Shown here one piece after another: positions 56,784 through 64,000 of a DNA stretch of 64,000 nucleotides (position 1 is the first letter of the stretch; each line of letters opens with the position of its first letter). Origin of the DNA: Oncomelania hupensis (Eukaryota > Mollusca > Gastropoda > Littorinimorpha > Pomatiopsidae); assembly GCA_036898135.1 (NCBI GenBank), contig CM072512.1:13303965-13367964 (forward strand). The letters are read 5' to 3'. The position numbers were made by a program, and so were the translations under genes. A model generated the notes under the pieces. It was given only the letters and a program-made list of their open reading frames with translations, had not been told where the DNA came from and did no database searches.

Positions 56784-57734
56784 TGATATTGACATGTAGC
56801 GCGCACAATTCCGCGCTGGCAACATGCTCAAGACGCCAAGTAGTCTAGAAAACAAATTCTGGGAAAAGACACTAGAAACTGAACTTAAACCAAAGCACGA
56901 AACGTCGGCTTTATAGCCTGAAATAGAATAAAACCAAATAAAATAAAAGAAAAAAATCTATATAAAAAATAATTTTAAAAAATAAAAAAATAAAAATAAA
57001 CAAAAATAATATACAATATAAAATTGAATATAAAATAAAATATGTTTAAAAATAAAACAAAATACCTATTAAAATCATACCAAAGAAAATAACATGGGAA
57101 AACGATATTTGAAATGCCAAAGAAAAAAAACACAGAACGCAGACTAAAATGCATGGATTTTGTTAAAAGCTTTGTCAAGAGTTAAATCACCAGACACATT
57201 AACAAAACTACCACTTCAGACCCATTAACATGCAGAGGTTTTGCAAAGTTTTGTAAACAGGTTTAATTAATTTGTTGTTTGTGGTTTTAGGTAAAACTAA
57301 AGACATTTCCAGCTTCACAGGTGTCTATACTCTCATTGGTTTCTAACCAGAGATAATAATAGTTATTTAAAATAAGTTGTATTGATTTGTTTGTTTGTAT
57401 TTTCTTCTGTCTGGTTTTGTTTTAACTGACCTTACTTAAATTCACCTTCTTCAAAAATATAGGACCAGAAAGACCAAAACTCTGGGTCTTTATCTGTCTG
57501 TCTGTCTGTCTGTTTCGCTCTCTCCTTCCTCCCCCCTCAACACAAACAAACAAACACACACACACACACATAATGTAACTAATCAAAACTACGAGAACAT
57601 ACAGTTGCTAAGTGGTACTGCACTACACACACGCTGTGACGAACGGACCAGTTTACCCTGCTTATTTTAATATTTAGCTTGTTTAGTCATCGGAATCATA
57701 GAATGTTAATGTTAGGCAGCAGCAGACGATGGAA

Positions 57735-58026
57735 GTAATCAAGCGTAGCAATGATACTGCCGGCTACACACAGCAGTGATAGCGGTAGGAGCTCAGGTAA
57801 TGACATCATCGTAGCTACGTTAGGCGAGTCGATTATCCGCCAATGGGATCACAGCTTAGAATGGACTCAACCAGGTCTGGCTGATTCAAATGTAGAGCTA
57901 GACCGGCAGTCGTGTTTGAACCAAGGAGCAGTACACAGCTACACAGCTAGCAGTAAGATCTCTCCTGAAAAGACTAGGAAGCAGTACTTGGGAAAATCCG
58001 TATTCACTCAAGTAGCCACTGCCTGA
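57735..58026 (+). other. possible short ORF or exon of unknown nature
   Basis: Frame from 57751 encodes 91 residues (SSGNDIIVATLGESIIRQWD, then LADSNVELDRQSCLNQGA) ending at a TGA, with a donor-like AAG/GTAAAT 16 nt later and an acceptor-like TATAG near 58335. Base composition is more coding-like than its surroundings. I recognise no family. Confidence 0.25.
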
Positions 58027-59156
58027 CATTGTCAAGAAGGTAAATGAACATGCTTCTGTTTCATCGTGATGTATTATATTATTGTTGAATTATGTTTGTG
58101 GAATTTGCTATGCATAGAATTGAATTGTTAGGACGACTTTGCCTGAACATGTGGAGAAGCTGACCACGAGGCAAAAAGACGACCGGCCGACGCCATCTTG
58201 AATTTTGTACGGAACCACTGTTGTTTAACTTATATGTGTGCTTGCAGACCAGTGGCTGTACAAATGAATGTGTATAATATTATTAATTCTTGATGTGTAT
58301 AAGTAGCCATGTTTTATATTTATGTATGTATAGGAAATTAGAGTGGAGATTCCAGTGGACCACGGACTTAGAGTTCGTCGCTTATATATGTAGATGTGGA
58401 GCTAATCACTGAGGGCTATTACGACCTTCAGTGAGACGCTCTGCACACACCAATTATTCAGGGTTGTGCAGAATTTCGTCTCATGTGTTACAGACGATCA
58501 GGCGTTCTGTAGTGCGCCCAACACAGCATCAGACGAAACCACGTCGACGCATAAGTTGGCTGCCGAGGTATCCCCAGCATTGCGCGAGGAAAGCCCACCA
58601 GTCTAACCACAGGGAAGAAACCAGAAGAAGACAACACAGTTGTCAGGAAACAGACCACAGCACAGCACGTCGGACTCTAAGTTAAGTCAATAGCAGTGTG
58701 TGCACCAAAACTGAGAGCCACAGGACCACAGTAGTCCACGTCTCATGAACTTTAGCATCCAGTGCCCGAGGATGACATATTAGCTGCCTAGACTATCAGC
58801 GATCGAATTAGTTGCATTGACTCATGACTTTTTAAGGTAGATTAGTACATCGAAGATCTTGTATAGAGTAGAAGAAATAAATGTGTGATTTTAACTGTTA
58901 TCAAGTGGCTGGACTACATATGATTCATAGCCGTGTGAAAGCTAGTGTGACAGTGATCTTTTTACCATTTTTCTATCTATCTCTGTATCCCAGCCTTAAC
59001 ACCGACCGAGCTAAACAAAAAAATTTATTAAAGTAATTCATCGGGTGACTAACTAGCAGTTCCCATAGAATAAAGCGTGAGGGTTACAGCATTCCATTGT
59101 GCAGAGCCCAGCAACCCATAAACCCCACGTGACACACGCCAAAACAGAATATAAGG

Positions 59157-59430
59157 TAAAAAGGTAAAGGTAAAGGTAGTCCCATAGCCTTGTGGCCGTA
59201 GGGGAGCGTGATGTTGGAGATCACACTTATCTTGGGCCAGCGTAATGAGGGTGATGCCCAACTCTCTCCCTCGCTGCTTTACCTTCCCCACCCTCAAGAG
59301 AGTAGGTACTCAATCACAGTTGAGTCAACTGGGGGCGTTGTTGTTTGTCGCTTCACACCTTAGCGGTCACCCATCCAAGTGCTAACCGCACCGGACGGTG
59401 CTTCACTTTCGACACAGTAGCGAGTGCTAA
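59157..59430 (-). repeat. 5S/tRNA-like SINE copy with (TTTACC)n tail
   Basis: Reverse strand contains CGGTTAGCACTTGGATGGGT, close to the 5S rRNA 3' domain. About 255 bp look identical to 16316-16568. The end is a TTTACC repeat. Confidence 0.8.
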
Positions 59431-59577
59431 AACAGAATATAGCGTTCGAAAATAAAGGCAGAGACTAAAATTATGTTTTGTTTTTCATATCTCTGATGTA
59501 CAGTATATCGCCAAAAACTATCCTTGTGTGTCAGGTAGAGGACAATAAACGAGTTCGTCTTTGAATTCCTTTTAAAA

Positions 59578-59736
59578 AATCCTCTCTCTCTCTCTCCTCT
59601 CTCTCTCTCTTTCTAACACACACATACATGCACGTACACACCTGCACACACACGCACACATGCCACATACAGATTAACAACGATGTAAATTTAACACGCC
59701 CTCTTAAAGCCGATCACCACACACACACATACATAC

Positions 59737-59775
<39 letters not shown>

Positions 59776-59900
59776 CAGAGAGACAGAGACAGAGAGATCG
59801 AGACAGAGAGAGTGACAGAGAGAGTGACAGAGAGCGAGAGACAGCGGGAGAGAAAGAGAGGGTGAAGGGGTAGGGGGGGCAGAAAGAGAGAGAGAGAGAG
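59578..59900. repeat. CT, CA and AG/ACAG tracts
   Basis: CT run to 59612, CA run, then AGAGACAG repeats at 59742-59900. Confidence 0.93.
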
Positions 59901-60376
59901 AATACATAACGACTGAAAGTAAATACGACCACTCAAGTGCTGATCACTACACAACCAGACACCCACATGTACAATATAATCAATGAACAGCAGAAAGCAA
60001 GAGGCCGATTTCAACTATACAGTCATGGCGACTGAGGGCCGATCACCAGAATCACAGAGTAAATAACGCATTACAATAAATGGTAATACTGTATGGAGAG
60101 AATTATAACTACAAACAATTGTATTACGAACTAAAAATTTTCCTCTTTTTTTTTCAGGTTAATCCCCAACCCACCTTCCAGATATTTGCTTGTAATTTTA
60201 AAATACTTTTATATAATTGTAATACTGTATGAAGAGATTTAAGCACAAAAAAAACACCTGTATTACGAGCTACAATTTTTACATTTATTAAAATCTTATT
60301 CAGGTGAACCCATGGACTAATACAAACAGACATTTGCTTGTAATTTGTGTGTGCTTTTAATGATGATAATAATGAT

Positions 60377-60378
<2 letters not shown>

Positions 60379-60447
<69 letters not shown>

Positions 60448-60490
60448 CAATAATAACAACAACAATAATCATCATCATCATCATCATAAG
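60379..60490. repeat. (AAT)n then (ATC)n microsatellite
   Basis: About 25 AAT units followed by AAC and ATC units. Confidence 0.96.
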
Positions 60491-61039
60491 AATAATAAGA
60501 AAAATAATAATGGATGCTTTTATATAAATTTTAACTGAGGCTGAAACGCCTACGCCACACACACAACATAAAACATGAGTTTATAAAGTAAACCCGCCGT
60601 TTTATTAAAATCGTGTTGTTTTTTTCCCTCATGTAAACCCATGGACTGAAACAGACATTTGCTTGTAACTTTTTATATACGTTTATTTAATTTTAAGACA
60701 GACTAAAATCCTACCATCATCGACACAGCATAAAACATCGAGTTTTAAAAAAAAAAAAAAAGAACAAAACAAGAGCAAACACGCTACCTAACACCAAAAC
60801 GTAGTCTCCTAAACCATCGCGCTGGCACAGTGACTAAAGACTGGAATGATTACACTGGCTTTAGGACCATGCGGCGATCTCAAAGACTGCTTTATAAGGA
60901 GAGACTCGGTTTTCCCTATAACAGGACACGGCAAACATCGGAACCATTGAATAACCCGACCTTGTACCTTATCTTCAAACTTTGACTTACACACACACAC
61001 ACACATGCGTGTACGAGGTACAAATGGGGTAATTTCACC

Positions 61040-61230
61040 AACTTCGCGGCCCTTAGGCGGCGAATTAGGTCAAGTTTCTTCAAAAAAGACACTTTTTCGC
61101 AAGAAGTTTGACCTAATTCCTCGCTCCTAGGAGACGAAGTAGGTCAAGTTTGTTGAAAAAAGCACATTTTTCGCAAAAAGTTTGACCTAATTCCTCGCCT
61201 ATTAGAGACGAAGTAGGTCAAGTTTGTTGA
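61040..61230. repeat. array of ~75-bp inverted units
   Basis: Two to three units of the form TAGGTCAAGTTTGTTG ... AAGTTTGACCTAATTCCTCG; each unit is itself an inverted repeat. Confidence 0.8.
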
Positions 61231-61476
61231 AAAACACAGCTAGGATAAGGAACTTTCCTCGACGATTAGGGTAAGGCAGTGCCTCGACGATTAGGGTAAG
61301 GCAGTGCCTCGAAAAGGGTTAGGGTCAGGGCTAGTTGCAGCGCTGCAACTAGCCCTGACCCTAACCCTTTTCTGGAACGGGTGCCTTACCCTAATCGTCG
61401 AGGCACTGCCTTACCCTAATCGTCGAGGCACTGCCTTACCCTAATCGTCGAGGAAAGTTCCTTATCCTACCCGTCT
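61231..61476. repeat. ~245-bp palindrome with telomere-like arms
   Basis: Centre at 61341/61342 (GTTGCAGC|GCTGCAAC). Perfect arms of 31 bp (61311-61341, 61342-61372) containing AGGGTTAGGGTCAGGG. Outer arms repeat GATTAGGGTAAGGCAGTGCC, twice on the left and three times inverted on the right. Confidence 0.88.
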
Positions 61477-61481
61477 GGAAG

Positions 61482-61710
61482 ATGCACTACAACTACACCA
61501 GGTCAAGTGTAGTTGTAGTGCATGTGCACTACAACTACACTTGACCTGGTGTAGTTGTAGTGCACATGCACTACAACTACACTTGGGCAAGTGTACTTTA
61601 AGTGCACATGCACTACAACTGCACTTGGCCAAGTGTACTTTAAGTGCACATGCACTACAACTTCACTTCGTGAAGTGAAGTTGTAGTGCACATGCACTAC
61701 AACTGCACTT
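61482..61710. repeat. tandem array of ~55-bp palindromes
   Basis: About four to five units bounded by TGCACTACAACTACACT and its reverse complement, with GTGCACATGCAC at each joint. Variants with CTTTAAGTGCAC show unit divergence. Confidence 0.88.
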
Positions 61711-61821
61711 TCATGTACTTAGAACAAATGAGCAACGCCAGACAAATGGGGAACGACAAAATTACCTCATTTGGTACTAAAAATGGCAAATTTCGTTCCC
61801 CAAATGTGACGTTTCACAACT

Positions 61822-61945
61822 ACACACACACACACACACACACCCACACCCACACACACTCCCGCACGCACACACACGCACACCTACACACACCCACACA
61901 CCCACACACACACAAACGCCCCCCCCCCCACACACACACGCACCC
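61822..61945. repeat. (CA)n-rich tract
   Basis: ACACAC repeats broken by CCC and GCACG. Confidence 0.95.
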
Positions 61946-61954
61946 ACATACTCC

Positions 61955-62235
61955 TTCGAATGAGAGTATAAAACGAAATCTAATTTGTGCCCGCAGACTA
62001 TTCCATCGCAAGAACATTAAAGATCCTGACGCTCATGTCTTATAAGCACTAGAGAGGTCCCCTTCTCTGCCGTAGCCGGCCGCCCAGGATTGGGCTCAGT
62101 TGTTTGGGTGTCAGACGATGAGCCCAAAGGCTGCAAGTGGGCACTTCGGGCAGCCTGAGTTTGATCCTGTATTGCTAGCGCCTTGAGCAGTTCATGAGCT
62201 GGAAAAGCGCTGTATGAGAAGGATTAAATAAATAT
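61955..62235 (+). repeat. SINE copy
   Basis: CGAATGAGAGTATAAAACGA, AAAGATCCTGACGCTCATGT, TGGGCTCAGTTGTTTGGGTG and GAGCTGGAAAAGCGCTGTAT in the family order, ending in an AAAT-type tail and CA repeat. Confidence 0.75.
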
Positions 62236-62265
62236 AAACACACACACACACACACACTAGCACAC

Positions 62266-62862
62266 AAGCACATTACATTAATTACATTACATTACATAAT
62301 TGTTGCTTTAGGTCCAGCGGACTCTTCCGAGCCAAATCAGGACCGGACAACCCCCAATCCGCATAAAAGATCTGCTGAAACAACCCTAGTGGGAAAACTG
62401 AATGCCCTCCACCAGCCAGTCACTTTACAATAAAAACATCCCACGCAGGGGACGGCTGAGGCTTCACCCCAACTTATCGAACCCCCGGTTACAAAAACAA
62501 AATAGAATACAAACATCATTATAAATTATCAACAAAACACATACATATAAAATGCCTACATTGCTAAATAATAACATCATAGGAAGCCCTAGTGACCACC
62601 TGGCAGAAAGCGTCCAATACTCCCAAGCTGATCCAACAGACCTCATACACAAACAAGGAGTCTTGTCCCGGAAGAGTTTTCAAGAAAAAAGGTAGGAGAC
62701 TGGTCTAGCGAAGAAGACGATAGTATAGGAGATTGATAGAACAGAGCAGGAATGAGAAAGAGCAAATGAGAAAGACAGCGACAGTGGGAATTTAAAGCAC
62801 TAAATTTCCAGAAAGTGGGGATACTATTTATACTGAAACCCCCGGCACCCCAACGGGGGTGC
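62266..62862 (-). mobile_element. ~590-bp repeat family, copy 5 (reference-like full copy)
   Basis: Minus strand: CCCCCGTTGGGGTGCCGGGG hairpin, TATAAATAGTATCCCC, about 500 bp without a long ORF, AGTCCGCTGGACCTAAAGCA, then an (ATGTA)n tail at 62271-62297. The TATA-like motif near the 5' end and the repeat tail suggest a retroposed RNA. Confidence 0.8.
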
Positions 62863-62973
62863 ACACAAGCACTCCCTGTACATATAGTACACACATATGC
62901 ACGCATACACACGCGCGCACGCACATATATACACACACAAATGGCCCTCATTCATTTTCCTCCACGTACTCTC

Positions 62974-63009
62974 TCATCATCATCATCGTCGTCATCGCCA
63001 TCGTCGTCG

Positions 63010-63047
<38 letters not shown>

Positions 63048-63050
63048 TCC
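62974..63050. repeat. (ATC)n microsatellite
   Basis: About 24 ATC/GTC units. Confidence 0.95.
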
Positions 63051-63648
63051 CACCCCTCTCTTCTTCAATCGTTGTTCTTTCAAATTTAATATAAACCCGC
63101 CACCGCCCTAACTTTCAAATACAATAATTTTGCATGTAGGTCTAAGTACAACGAACGAACACGCAGAGATCTTTCCAAGGTGGTAATGCTATGGATCAAA
63201 TAAGAGATATTATTGCATGGACTGTACCAAGCCAATATCATAATGTTAACAGCTTATAACCCTTACAGTAATGTCTGCACTATACTCATTCTCACGCCGA
63301 TCACGTATAGGACTTCATACAGTAGGTTGTTATATTACTATATACCAGTGACGGTCCAAGAGGGCTGCTTATTCCAAATAACAGAGAGCAACTTTCGTTG
63401 AATAAAGTTGGCGTTGTCATTCATTCATTGTTTGTTCGTTCGCTCTTTCGTTCATTCATTCTTTCACTCATTCATTCAATCAGGAAGCCAGAAGAACTGT
63501 AATCGACGGAGCGCTAATACAACAAGCTCGTATTTCAAAGATCGCGTGGTATATTCGTTTTAGATAGGAAAAAAATTCAACAAAGTCAAACTGCTCCTGC
63601 GCCCCTTGTCCTGGTGAGTGCTGCACACGGCGGATAAGCATATATATT

Positions 63649-64000
63649 CTATTTATAGACTTTTCTTCTGCTTTCAATACCATACAGCCACACCTCATGG
63701 CTCAGAAGCTTTTGTCTTACACTGTCCCTCCTAGACTCGTCCTGTGGATCGTTCACTTCCTCGTGTCCAGATCTCAGGTTGTCCGCTTTCACTCTGCTGT
63801 CTCATCTCTCAAACAAACGTCCACTGGAGCTCCTCAGGGTACGGTTCTTTCTCCGGTACTTTTCACGCTCTACACAAACGACTGCAGAGGAACTGATGCC
63901 TCACCGGTCATAAAGTACTCGGATGACTCTGCCCTTGTGGACCTGTCCAATTCAAATGCTGTGTATTTCTCTGCAGTTGATAGGTTCAGCTCCTGGTGCA
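63649..64000 (+). mobile_element. reverse-transcriptase fragment of a CR1/Rex-like LINE, cut by the window edge
   Basis: Plus strand encodes LFIDFSSAFNTIQPHLMAQK, TSTGAPQGTVLSPVLFTLYT and VIKYSDDSALVDLS. These are the palm motifs of non-LTR reverse transcriptases; the catalytic box reads YSDD. The frame is open for 117 codons to the right edge. The start at 63649 is abrupt, suggesting 5' truncation. Confidence 0.88.

Noticed and set aside
57635..58952. Solo LTR (starts TGTGACGA, ends TGTGACA, AATAAA near the end)
   Set aside because: No matching target duplication at the two edges, no primer-binding site or polypurine tract, and no second copy in the window.

Overview
The window is animal (metazoan) nuclear DNA. 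It has split genes with GT-AG introns, several non-LTR retrotransposon fragments, tRNA- and 5S-like SINEs, small inverted-repeat transposons and very many microsatellites. A mollusc, probably a gastropod, is my best guess from repeat style and protein affinity. I cannot prove this without a search. There is no bacterial gene, CRISPR array or operon.

Two host genes can be supported, both on the minus strand. (1) At the left, positions 285 to 7971 hold the first four coding exons of a CDKL2/CDKL3-type cyclin-dependent-kinase-like Ser/Thr kinase. It has a glycine loop, the VAIK lysine, HRD, DFG and a T-D-Y activation motif, and it runs off the left edge. (2) Positions 14532 to 51173 hold what looks like a complete molybdo-flavoenzyme gene of the xanthine dehydrogenase/aldehyde oxidase family. 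I assembled 33 exons by hand. All junctions are GT-AG, all phases agree, and the sum is 3942 nt (1313 codons plus stop). The domain order is two [2Fe-2S] domains, an FAD domain and a molybdopterin domain with the catalytic Glu. The two residues that bind purines in xanthine dehydrogenase are replaced, so aldehyde oxidase is the better name. A polyadenylation signal lies 85 nt past the stop. Exon 1 is the least certain part.

Layout: 1-8 kb, CDKL-like gene with LINE and SINE debris in a 5.9 kb intron. 8-14.4 kb, intergenic: a LINE 3' end, a repeat with nested insertions, a minisatellite, AT-rich DNA and a 499-bp element with 8-bp target duplications. 14.5-51.2 kb, the aldehyde oxidase gene, whose introns carry two copies of a TTAA-flanked MITE, two large foldback elements, long minisatellites, LINE ends and a roughly 1-kb TIR element. 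51.2-64 kb, no recognisable host gene: purine/pyrimidine microsatellites, SINEs, two copies of a ~590-bp repeat, an unusual cluster of nested palindromes at 61.0-61.7 kb, and a reverse-transcriptase fragment entering from the right edge.

The two genes are neighbours but there is no sign that they work together. The most useful results are the aldehyde oxidase gene model, several mobile families with visible target-site duplications, and the palindrome cluster. All coordinates were worked out by eye; splice boundaries are exact where given, while repeat edges may be off by some bases.
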